The notes under the pieces were generated by a model. It was not told the origin of the DNA. It saw nothing but the letters and a program-made list of their open reading frames with translations, and searched no databases. Both the position numbers and the translations under genes were made by a program. From Bacteroidales bacterium (GTDB taxonomy: Bacteria > Bacteroidota > Bacteroidia > Bacteroidales > Lentimicrobiaceae): a stretch of DNA of 64,000 nucleotides. Location: assembly GCA_016709025.1 (NCBI GenBank), contig JADJEQ010000008.1, positions 1 to 64,000 of the forward strand, in the 5' to 3' direction. Positions 34,372 through 42,925 of this stretch are shown here, piece by piece. How positions within the stretch are numbered: the first letter of the stretch is position 1; the number at the start of each line of letters is the position of its first letter.

Positions 34372-35604
34372 ATGCAATATTACTTTCATACACTTCCCAA
34401 TGGCATCCGGATTGTTCACCGGAATTCCGACCGGCTTGTCGGTCATCTCGTAATTATGGTGAATACCGGTTCACGCGATGAACTCGCCGGTGAGGAAGGT
34501 CTCGCACATTTTATTGAACATGTAATCTTCAAAGGGACCAACAAACGTCGTCTTCACCAGGTGCTTGGAAATCTTGAAAACATCGGTGCTGACCTGAATG
34601 CATACACCACCAAGGAAGAGACCTGTATTCACGCTTCATTCCTGAGCTCCTATTACCCGAAAGCCATTGATCTTTTTGCCGATATCCTGTTCAATTCCAC
34701 CTTCCCGGAAAAAGAAATTGCCAAAGAAAAGGATGTCGTACTCGACGAGATTAACTCCTACAAAGACTCGCCATCAGAACTGATTTTCGACGAATTTGAA
34801 GAAATGCTGTTCAGCGGTCATCCACTCGGACGATCAATTCTCGGTTCGCCTTCTTCGGTCAGAAAGATCAGCCGTAAGAAAATAATCTCATTCCTGGGAA
34901 ATCATTACAACACCGACCAGATCGTTATCAGTTCGGTTGGCAACATTACCTTCAGTCGCCTTGTTAAACTGATCACCGCTTCTTTCGGCCCGGTGGAAGC
35001 CAATCTGCGGACCCATGCCAGGCAGGAATTCAACCCCATGCCACCAAAACAACTTATACAATCCCGGCGGGTATTTCAAACACATTGCATCATCGGTAAT
35101 CTGGCTTTCAGTTACGCAGATTCACGAAGAACAGCCCTTGCTTTGTTAACGAATCTGCTCGGCGGACCAGCGATGAATTCGAGACTGAGTATGGCTTTGA
35201 GAGAGCGGCACGGACTGTCTTACAACATTGAATCCGTTTACACTCCCTATGCTGAAACCGGTTCGTTTATGATCTATCTCGGCATCGACAATGGTTCCCT
35301 CGAAAGGGCCCTGAACCTGGTAAATAAGGAGCTTAAGAAGCTGATGGACAATAACCTGGGTGTAATGCAACTTCACACAGCCAAGCAACAGTTTATTGGT
35401 CAGCTGGCCATCTCCTTTGAATCGAACCTGAACGACGCCCTGTCGATGGCTAAAAGCCTCCTTGTGTATGATACAGTAGATACGCATGAGGTTCTGATAA
35501 GTAAAATAAACGCACTCACTGTTGAGCAGATCAGGGAAGCTGCCCTTCAGGTATTCAGGGCTGAAAATATGAGCATGCTTGTATATAAAAACCGGAAACA
35601 ATGA
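34372..35604 (+). CDS. M16-family zinc metallopeptidase
   Basis: The 410-residue protein has the inverted zinc motif HFIEH in GLAHFIEHVIFKGTNKR (about 46-62) and the third ligand glutamate in DEINSYKDSPSELIFDEFEE. A second, non-catalytic M16 half follows, with LLGGPAMNSRLSMALRERHG and SYNIESVYTPYAETG. The length matches single-chain processing-protease-like (PqqL/YmxG type) enzymes. There is no signal peptide, so it is probably cytoplasmic and degrades peptides. The stop overlaps the start of the methyltransferase gene by 4 bases. Confidence 0.94.
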   Translation: MQYYFHTLPNGIRIVHRNSDRLVGHLVIMVNTGSRDELAGEEGLAHFIEHVIFKGTNKRRLHQVLGNLENIGADLNAYTTKEETCIHASFLSSYYPKAIDLFADILFNSTFPEKEIAKEKDVVLDEINSYKDSPSELIFDEFEEMLFSGHPLGRSILGSPSSVRKISRKKIISFLGNHYNTDQIVISSVGNITFSRLVKLITASFGPVEANLRTHARQEFNPMPPKQLIQSRRVFQTHCIIGNLAFSYADSRRTALALLTNLLGGPAMNSRLSMALRERHGLSYNIESVYTPYAETGSFMIYLGIDNGSLERALNLVNKELKKLMDNNLGVMQLHTAKQQFIGQLAISFESNLNDALSMAKSLLVYDTVDTHEVLISKINALTVEQIREAALQVFRAENMSMLVYKNRKQ

Positions 35605-36269
35605 CGAAACTCAGGGAAAAACCGCAATTTGAAACCACGCATCCTGATTTTGAAACTTACGCATCTGCTTTCTCTTCTACTGAAAAGGATTTGCTTGCAA
35701 GGCTTTCGCGTGATACCCATTTCGTGTCAACAACTCCCGGAATGCTCTCCGGCAATATGCAGGGCCTTCTGCTGAGAATGATCAGTCAGATGTTAAACCC
35801 ACTATCAGTAGTTGAAATCGGAACATTTACCGGTTATTCTGCGATTTGCCTTGCACAAGGGCTCCGGCCGGATGGCGTGCTGCATACCATTGATAACAAT
35901 CCGGAAGTAGCTCACATTGCAGATAAGTATTTCCGGGAATCTGGATTTAACCATCAGATTGTTCAGCATTCGGGCAACGCACTCGAAGTTTTAACCGCAT
36001 TGCCCGGACCTTTTGATCTTGCCTTTATTGATGCAGATAAGGAAAATTATGTAAACTACTATGAAGCTGTTTTGCCGAAGATCAGGCAGGGTGGGTTTAT
36101 TTTGGCTGATAATGTGCTCTGGTATGGTAAGGTGCTCAATCCGGCAGCTTTATCAGATAAAGAAACAAAGGGTATTGTTGAATTCAATCTCCATGTACAC
36201 AACGATTCAAGGATTGAACACTTACTGCTGCCAGTCAGGGATGGCTTAATGATGATCAGGAAGAAATAG
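35601..36269 (+). CDS. SAM-dependent O-methyltransferase (class I, catechol-OMT-like)
   Basis: The 222-residue protein has the SAM-binding motif VVEIGTFTGYSAICLAQGL, the acidic residue after strand 2 in LHTIDNNPEV, and the metal-site region FDLAFIDADKENYVNYYEAV, all typical of caffeoyl-CoA/catechol-type O-methyltransferases (Methyltransf_3). Asp residues in FIDADK and ADNVLWYGKV would bind a divalent metal. It is translationally coupled to the M16 peptidase by an ATGA overlap, an arrangement common in Bacteroidota. The natural substrate is unknown. Confidence 0.93.
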   Translation: MTKLREKPQFETTHPDFETYASAFSSTEKDLLARLSRDTHFVSTTPGMLSGNMQGLLLRMISQMLNPLSVVEIGTFTGYSAICLAQGLRPDGVLHTIDNNPEVAHIADKYFRESGFNHQIVQHSGNALEVLTALPGPFDLAFIDADKENYVNYYEAVLPKIRQGGFILADNVLWYGKVLNPAALSDKETKGIVEFNLHVHNDSRIEHLLLPVRDGLMMIRKK

Positions 36270-36665
36270 TCTCATATTAACTTCTGATTACTCTGATTCA
36301 ACGGATTTTAATGGATCAAAAACATCTGGGATCATCCTGTATATCCTTGTTGTTTTTGATGAACAATTTTGATTTACGGATCACACCCATCGGCAGTCCG
36401 ATGAATAAATGACGAATTCAGACATAGGCCTTTCGGCTTAGCCTGTCTGCAGGATGCAATCAGGAATGCTCAGGGTACAAATGACGAAATTTGAATCTGC
36501 ATTTCAGGCAACCGGATAAACCAAAATTCTCTTTTGCTAATCGGCTAATTGGCTAATAGATAAACAGCAATGTGCCGGGTTTCGCCCACAGGAGGACAAC
36601 CGAAAAGTACGGCCTTAAGAATCAGTATTTCAATTTGCTAATCCGCTAATCCACTAATAAGCTAA
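36270..36665. other. Gene-free gap with GCTAAT-type words
   Basis: Short runs of CTAATCGG/CTAATTGG words occur at about 36537-36556 and again at about 36637-36666, next to the stop of the convergent stress-protein gene. No ORF or terminator was seen with confidence. Confidence 0.5.
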
Positions 36666-37490
36666 TCAAAAATTCACCATCCCGTTCACACAAAGCACAG
36701 GAATATTAAACTCGTTGTTGATCATTGTTTCCTTGTCAGCCTGGGCAAAATAGTAATGTTCTTCTGATTTCACCGACATAATGGCAACCAATCCCGCATC
36801 AATCAGATTTGCATATTGAAGCGTCTGCCTGGCATATCCAACGGAAACAACGTTCGATTCTTCCCTTACCCGCTTATAAGTAACCGATTTTTCGCCAAAT
36901 ATTTTTTCTGCCAGCAAACCATTTGTTCTGATGTTATCGTATTCCTGCTCACCCTTTCTGGAGATTGAATAAAAACGAACTTCCGAACCAAATAATCCGG
37001 CCAAAGTTGCTGTAGCTTCTATTAGTTGACTGAAACCCTGATGACCACCAACAGGTAACACAATGGGATTGAAGTTTCTGCAGACGCAATCTTCCTGTAC
37101 AATCAGACATGGGATTGAGGTTTTCCGTGCAATTTTCAGAATATCAGCCCCTAACAACTTTTGTTTTAAACCTTTTATGCCATGTGTTCCAATCACCATC
37201 ATTGAAAATTCGCCATTATTGGCGAAAGCGGGCAGTTCATCAAAAATACTCCCATCAACTATCGAATATCTGCAAACAACTCCCTCATCCTTAACACTTT
37301 TGGCAAGTGCCTCCAGATTGTCTTCAGCTGTGGAAAGCTCAGTTAAACTTTTGTCTGAGGATTCTTTTCCCTTAACATGTGCAAGCCAGACTGAAAATCC
37401 GGATTTTAAAGCTATGAGGGTAGCCTGTTTTATTGCCTGTTCAGAAGCAGGGGTAAAGTCAACCGGAACAATGATTTTTTTTGATTCCAT
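36666..37490 (-). CDS. Universal stress protein, tandem UspA
   Basis: The 274-residue protein has two UspA-like halves. The first begins KIIVPVDFTPASEQAIKQAT and contains MVIGTHGIKGLKQKLLG, which corresponds to the ATP-binding G-x2-G-x9-G loop region but in a degenerate form. The second half begins NPIVLPVGGHQGFSQLIEAT and is more degenerate. Such proteins bind nucleotides and respond to stress in the cytoplasm. It is alone, in convergent orientation to the methyltransferase gene. Confidence 0.88.
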   Translation of the reverse strand: MESKKIIVPVDFTPASEQAIKQATLIALKSGFSVWLAHVKGKESSDKSLTELSTAEDNLEALAKSVKDEGVVCRYSIVDGSIFDELPAFANNGEFSMMVIGTHGIKGLKQKLLGADILKIARKTSIPCLIVQEDCVCRNFNPIVLPVGGHQGFSQLIEATATLAGLFGSEVRFYSISRKGEQEYDNIRTNGLLAEKIFGEKSVTYKRVREESNVVSVGYARQTLQYANLIDAGLVAIMSVKSEEHYYFAQADKETMINNEFNIPVLCVNGMVNF

Positions 37491-37967
37491 GTTTGATGTT
37501 ATGTGTAATATTAAAAGAAGTATTTAGCTAACCAGAAATTTCTTTATTATTAGAGACACTCAGGAATCAAAATTGTTCAGTGCAATTTAGTGTCTCAGGT
37601 AATTTCATTACAACGATCTGAATCCTGCCTTTAGCAATTGCTTGAAATATTGTTTTCATCAGTCCGTTTGAAGGCTTGCATACAATGTTCGATTCAAGGA
37701 ATAAATTGCCGTTTACTGAATTTCCTGCCAGCATAGTTAATGTTTTGTTAATTAGTCAGGAAGCAAACAATTTTCTCATTTCTTTGTTTAGAATTATTCT
37801 AAATAATATCTTGGATTTCTTTTCTGATTGACACCAGATAGCTCCTATTTGTTTGCTCAACCGGGTTAATTTCTGACTCTTCCAACTTGTAAATACTTAT
37901 CTGACCAATTCTCTCCCGTTACCCGGAAGTAAAAAAAGTGTTTATAATAATTTCAAAAAAAGTAGCT
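37491..37967. other. Divergent upstream region of usp and the T9SS protein
   Basis: The 477-bp gap has no gene. An inverted repeat GAGACACT (37553-37560) and AGTGTCTC (37589-37596) with a 28-base spacer lies near the usp end. No exact TAnnTTTG promoter was found for either direction. Confidence 0.4.
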
Positions 37968-40900
37968 ATGAATGAAAGAGTTTTCACTCCGGCAAAAGCT
38001 AATTTCCTGTTAATATCTTTTATCTTTCTGATTTCTATGGCATTTAATTCCGTTGCCAAAGCACAAAATGAATGTGAAATAACGAGAGAACATGGACAAG
38101 GTTATTCTACAACGATTCAATCAGTAACTTCCATTGGAAACAACCAGTACAGCATTGTTTTGTCGCTAAAACATAATAATTGTGGCCCGCCGGCATGCAA
38201 AAAAATCAATCACTATGCTATTCAGGCCATCCCGGGAACCTATTCCAACATTACAGCCGTCATTGTTTCAGGATGTTCAGGAAATCCAAATATTCATTTC
38301 GGACCCAACAATGGGGGAGTGCCTTTCCAGGGATTCAAAATAACAGGATTGGGTAACTTTGGCAATGGACCGGGTGAGATTTTAGTCAGCTACACCTTAA
38401 CCGGTGGATTGCAGAATCAGAATGTTCAGGTAAAAGCAGCCAATCATTCAATGCTGGTAAATTTTTCTGTTACTGATTTTCAGTCAGTTCTCGATTGCAA
38501 CAACAGCAATATTTTTCCCTACTATCCGCCACCAACAGGGGGTAAGTCACTTGCATTGATCGGGCCTGAACTCACATCCCTTTACGAAACGTATATTGCC
38601 ACAGGCGATGTAATATCCAACGATATTTTTAATATTTCAGGATCAGATGTACTGATTGAAATCACGGCCATTGACGGACAACTGGCGACGTTATTGCCAT
38701 TACTTCAATCATCGGTCTACGGACTAACCAATGAATTAGTTTTCCCTGACGAATTGCTGATCACTGGTTTTTACCCGATTGCAAATCTGCTTTTACTCAA
38801 CGATCTTCCGCTGCTTATTTCACAGGTCCGGCCCGTTTATCCTGCCCTGACCAACAGCGGTATAGTAAGCAGCCAGGGAGATATTTCGATGCGTTCTGCA
38901 GTTGCCCGGACTGCCTTCGATCTGAACGGTTCCGGCGTTAAAATCGGGGTAATGTCTGATAGTTATAATTCAATATCCGGAAGTCCTGCATCGGACGATG
39001 TGATTCGGGGTGACCTGCCTGGTCCGGGTAATTCAATGAATAGTCTTCCGGTCGGAGTCCTGAAAGAGTATCCTTTCGGGACAAGGTCGGATGAAGGAAG
39101 GGCAATGTTGCAGATAGTTCACGATGTAGCACCGGGAGCCGAACTGGCATTCAGAACCGGATTTGTTACTGCAGGAGACTTTGCATCAGGAATTATTGAA
39201 CTACAACAAGCCGGTTGTGATGTCATTGTTGATGACATTACTTATATTTCAGAACCATTCTTCCGTGATGGGATTATTGCTAAAGCGGTCGATAGTGTTT
39301 CTTCATTAGGTGTTTCATATTTTTCTTCAGCGGGGAATTATGGTTCAAAATCATATCAACAACCTTTCAGCCCTGCTGCTCCTCCGGCCGGAACATCCGG
39401 CCTTGCGCACAACTTTGCAGTCAACGGTGGTACTGATATTTTTCAGAGCATCTCTGTCGCAGAAGGAAATTACACTGTTGTGCTACAATGGGACGATGGG
39501 GGTGATTTCTATGCCACCAATACCGATATGGATATATACCTGGTTAATGGAAATGGAAGTACCTTGTTTGGGTTCAACAGAAACAACACAGGAAAATCCG
39601 CCATTGAGGTCTTACCCTTCACTGTTGCTTCCGGTGGCGCACAGGCCAATATAATGATTATCAATGCCTCCGGATCTTCAAATGTACTTCTTAAATACAT
39701 CGTATTCAGAGGTGATCTGGTGATGAATGAATATGGCAATGGGGGAGCTTCAACCATTGTCGGACAGGCCAATGCTAACGGAGCCGTGGCAGTCGGCGCT
39801 GTTCTGTTTAGCAACACGCCCGCATATGGTGTTAATCCACCGACGATAGCTTCTTTTTCTTCAACCGGTGGCACTCCTGTAAATGGGGTTGTAAGGAATA
39901 AGCCGGAGCTAACAGCACCGAATGGTGTCAACACAACGGTTAATCTGGGTGGTTTGAATATTGACAACGATGCCTTCCCGAACTTTTTTGGTACTTCAGC
40001 TTCAGCGCCACATGCCGCTGGTGTAGCTGCTCTGATTATTGAAGCAGGAACGAAATATTATGATTCAACAATCCTTCCGGATGAATTGAAGGCAATTATG
40101 CAATCAACATCGCTTGATATGAATACTCCGGGGTTTGATTTCACAACGGGTTATGGATTTATTCGCGCTGATGGTTCCCTCCTCACACTGGCTAACCCTG
40201 TGCCTGAAGTAACCTCACTGGTATACGATACCACGCTGACTCCGGGAATGGTCCCACTGGAAGTAACTGTAACAGGCAACTTTCTGACTGAAGAGTCGCA
40301 GATATATTTCAACGGAGTTCCGCTTGAAACAGGAACAACCTATGTAAGTGATTCCTTGCTTATAGGAATAATCCCCGTGTTTACCGATCTCTTCCCTGAA
40401 ATACAGGTTTATAATCCACCTTTGCCTCAGACCAACGGAACGGATGGCGGACTGTCAGAACCGGTTTATTTTTCAACGAAAGATATTATCCTTGTTCAGA
40501 TTGATGACAACACCAAAAAGTACGGTGAGGTTACCCCGGATTTTACGGCAACATACACGCTCGAAACCCCCGGGGGTGGTGTTTCATTGATTGATGCGGG
40601 TTTATCTGAGGATGAAATGGCCCGGATTCTGGCAATTCCTTTTGAAACAGTTGCAAATGGCCTTAGCAATGTGGGTTTATGGGAAATTACCCCTTCCAAT
40701 TCTGATCCGTTGAATCCCGCGGGTGGTGTTACACCTTCCGATTCTTTGGATATCTCATTGCTTAACCGTTATGAATTTGTATACAGCAGCGGTTTACTCA
40801 CAATTGAAAAATTGGATCTGCTCATCAAGCCTCGCGATAAAACCTTTACTTATGGTGATTCATTGGGTGGATTTGAATTTGATTACCTGTATAACAGTGA

Positions 40901-42635
40901 TACACTGAATCCAGACAGTTTGGTAGTAATCAGTCCGGAAGACAATGCTGAAATCCTTTCCCAGCTTCAGCAAACCCACGCCACAGCACTCGTGAACGCA
41001 ACGGCACTGGTGAATGCTACCGCCCTGGTCAACGATCTTGGGGAACCTTTACTTGATGCCACTGCCCTGGTCAATAAAAGCTTTATGATCAGCGATGCAA
41101 CGGCGCTGGTCAATGCAACGGCGCTTGTAAATGGAACACTAATCGATCCTCAGGCACTGCTCGATGCAACTGCCCTGGTCAACGCAACAGCCCTGGTTAA
41201 CGCGACAGCCCTGGTAAATGCAACTGCCCTGGTTAATGGAACGGCACTTGTAAATACATATGATGAAGATGGCAATCTGATCAACGCAACTGCCCTCGTG
41301 AATGCCACCGCCCTGGTAAACGCCACAGCTTTGGTAAATACAGGTACCATCAATGAAAACAGTAACAATGAAGCGATCATTATTCTGAATGAAGATGATA
41401 TTGCAATTCTTGCAGGTGATTCTACAGGCAACGTTCTGCTGCGGTCGGTGAATCTTGTTTCCGGAAATACTGTTGGTCAGCACCTGATCGTGCCGGGCTC
41501 GCTGTTGTCGAATAATTTTAACATCCATTACGGACTCGGAATTCTAACCATTTTACCCGATACTGCAGTACTTGTATTTGATGAGACCAGCATGGTTCAG
41601 ACTTACGATGGATTAATTAAAGAGCCTGCTGTGATTGTTAATCCGGTTGAGTTGATTACCACACGAACCTACAATGGTTCTGCATCACCTCCGGTAAATT
41701 CAGGTGAATACCTTGTGGTTGCTACCGTTGATGATCCTAACTTCTATGGGAGTGTCGATGGTTTGTTTACCATAAACCAGGCAGAAGCAACAGTGACGGC
41801 CGATAGAAAAATTATTCGTAAAGGGGATCCTCTTCCAGCATTTACATCGGCATTTACCGGATTTGTCAACGGAGAAAACCAGTCGGTGTTAACCAGTCTC
41901 ACTTTTTCTGTAAGCCCTGCTTACAATGGTGCAGCCGGGATTTATCAGATAACTCCTTCGGCAACGGCTGCCAATTATAATTTCACCCCGGTAAGCGGCA
42001 ATCTGCATGTAAATCCTTATGGGAATGGTGCAAGAAACGTACTCATCAGCCTGACCTGTGTCGAGCAGGTTCCGCCTGATGAGAACGGTTTTACATGGAT
42101 TGCCCGGTTTAAATATACCAACAACAACAGTGCTCCTGTTTTCGTACCAGCAGGCTATGATAACAAACTAACCGGACCAGGATCGTTTAGTACCAACGGG
42201 CAACCTGAGTTGTTTATGCCTGGTCAGGGCACATGGGAAGTAAGATTTGACGGAGCATACATGACATGGATTGTGAAAAGCTATTACAACTGGACGAAAA
42301 CACCCTCGTCTGCCTTTGCCAAATCATCTTCAATAAGATGCAATAAAACAACCGAAGCCGATCTTTCACCGGATAGTCCGATGGATACAGGGTCCGGATT
42401 GTCGGTTTACCCAAATCCTGCCGATGATAAAATGTACATAAATCAAGGCGGCGACCCGGTAGCTATAGAAGGGGTTATGTTATATGACATGCTTGGGAAA
42501 CAATACAGGATAAATCCGGTTAAAGCATCGGAAAAGATTATTGAGATCGACCTTTCAGAAATCAAGGCCGGTATATACCTGCTGAGGATTAAAACACCGG
42601 ATGAAATCAGGGTGTTCAGAATCATCAGGCAATAA
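37968..42635 (+). CDS. Giant T9SS-exported S8-like protein with MBG domains and ATALVN repeats
   Basis: With the ATG at 37968 the protein has 1555 residues; the upstream GTG is less likely. It has an N-terminal signal peptide ending AKAQ. A subtilisin-like (S8) domain spans about 300-745 with the Asp region GVKIGVMSDSYN and the Ser motif FGTSASAPHAAGVAAL. Where subtilisins have HGT the sequence reads RSDEGRAMLQIVHDVAPGAE, so the catalytic His is absent. An IPT/TIG-like domain and MBG-type domains follow (KPRDKTFTYGDSLGGFEFDY; TADRKIIRKGDPLPAF). Between them, about residues 1004-1125, are 14 copies of (A/G)TALVN. The last 80 residues are a type A sorting domain (LSVYPNPADDKMYIN ... GIYLLRI). 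It is exported to the cell surface through the T9SS. Confidence 0.9.
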   Translation: MNERVFTPAKANFLLISFIFLISMAFNSVAKAQNECEITREHGQGYSTTIQSVTSIGNNQYSIVLSLKHNNCGPPACKKINHYAIQAIPGTYSNITAVIVSGCSGNPNIHFGPNNGGVPFQGFKITGLGNFGNGPGEILVSYTLTGGLQNQNVQVKAANHSMLVNFSVTDFQSVLDCNNSNIFPYYPPPTGGKSLALIGPELTSLYETYIATGDVISNDIFNISGSDVLIEITAIDGQLATLLPLLQSSVYGLTNELVFPDELLITGFYPIANLLLLNDLPLLISQVRPVYPALTNSGIVSSQGDISMRSAVARTAFDLNGSGVKIGVMSDSYNSISGSPASDDVIRGDLPGPGNSMNSLPVGVLKEYPFGTRSDEGRAMLQIVHDVAPGAELAFRTGFVTAGDFASGIIELQQAGCDVIVDDITYISEPFFRDGIIAKAVDSVSSLGVSYFSSAGNYGSKSYQQPFSPAAPPAGTSGLAHNFAVNGGTDIFQSISVAEGNYTVVLQWDDGGDFYATNTDMDIYLVNGNGSTLFGFNRNNTGKSAIEVLPFTVASGGAQANIMIINASGSSNVLLKYIVFRGDLVMNEYGNGGASTIVGQANANGAVAVGAVLFSNTPAYGVNPPTIASFSSTGGTPVNGVVRNKPELTAPNGVNTTVNLGGLNIDNDAFPNFFGTSASAPHAAGVAALIIEAGTKYYDSTILPDELKAIMQSTSLDMNTPGFDFTTGYGFIRADGSLLTLANPVPEVTSLVYDTTLTPGMVPLEVTVTGNFLTEESQIYFNGVPLETGTTYVSDSLLIGIIPVFTDLFPEIQVYNPPLPQTNGTDGGLSEPVYFSTKDIILVQIDDNTKKYGEVTPDFTATYTLETPGGGVSLIDAGLSEDEMARILAIPFETVANGLSNVGLWEITPSNSDPLNPAGGVTPSDSLDISLLNRYEFVYSSGLLTIEKLDLLIKPRDKTFTYGDSLGGFEFDYLYNSDTLNPDSLVVISPEDNAEILSQLQQTHATALVNATALVNATALVNDLGEPLLDATALVNKSFMISDATALVNATALVNGTLIDPQALLDATALVNATALVNATALVNATALVNGTALVNTYDEDGNLINATALVNATALVNATALVNTGTINENSNNEAIIILNEDDIAILAGDSTGNVLLRSVNLVSGNTVGQHLIVPGSLLSNNFNIHYGLGILTILPDTAVLVFDETSMVQTYDGLIKEPAVIVNPVELITTRTYNGSASPPVNSGEYLVVATVDDPNFYGSVDGLFTINQAEATVTADRKIIRKGDPLPAFTSAFTGFVNGENQSVLTSLTFSVSPAYNGAAGIYQITPSATAANYNFTPVSGNLHVNPYGNGARNVLISLTCVEQVPPDENGFTWIARFKYTNNNSAPVFVPAGYDNKLTGPGSFSTNGQPELFMPGQGTWEVRFDGAYMTWIVKSYYNWTKTPSSAFAKSSSIRCNKTTEADLSPDSPMDTGSGLSVYPNPADDKMYINQGGDPVAIEGVMLYDMLGKQYRINPVKASEKIIEIDLSEIKAGIYLLRIKTPDEIRVFRIIRQ
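40978..41345 (+). repeat. In-frame 18-bp minisatellite encoding ATALVN
   Basis: Fourteen 18-base units encode (A/G)TALVN, in groups of 3, 1, 2, 5 and 3 separated by spacers of 7-11 residues (for example DLGEPLLD and KSFMISD). Codons vary between copies (GCAACGGCACTGGTGAAT versus GCCACAGCTTTGGTAAAT), so the protein repeat is kept while the DNA has drifted. Confidence 0.95.
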
Positions 42636-42671
42636 GCGATTGAAATGCTAATTATTTGAAGAAGCAATACT

Positions 42672-42702
42672 GGAGAAGGCTAACAAATATCCTTCTCCTT
42701 TT
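42672..42702 (+). terminator. Terminator of the T9SS S8-like gene
   Basis: GGAGAAGG (42672-42679) pairs with CCTTCTCC (42691-42698), followed by TTTT. Confidence 0.75.
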
Positions 42703-42925
42703 GTTAATTCTGAAATGGGTAAAACTGAACCTGTTCTGAATTGTTAAAAACAATCAGAACGTGAGGTAGCTATGCTGATTCCGATCACAAATTCGTGTCC
42801 ATCGGTATCGGAAAAGTGTCAATCCAGCCTTTTTCAACCCTCTCAAAACCAGGGTAGCGAAAGAGTAGTCATAATTCCCCATTTACCAGAGTTTTAACAG
42901 CAAACAACGGAAAGCCACCTGAAGG

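Noticed and set aside
37553..37596. Riboswitch or terminator upstream of the stress-protein gene
   Set aside because: An 8-bp stem with a 28-base loop and no T tract is too weak; nothing matches a known riboswitch.
41139..41528. A Cys/Ile-rich minus-strand ORF of 129 codons
   Set aside because: It is the antisense shadow of the ATALVN repeat and inherits its periodicity.
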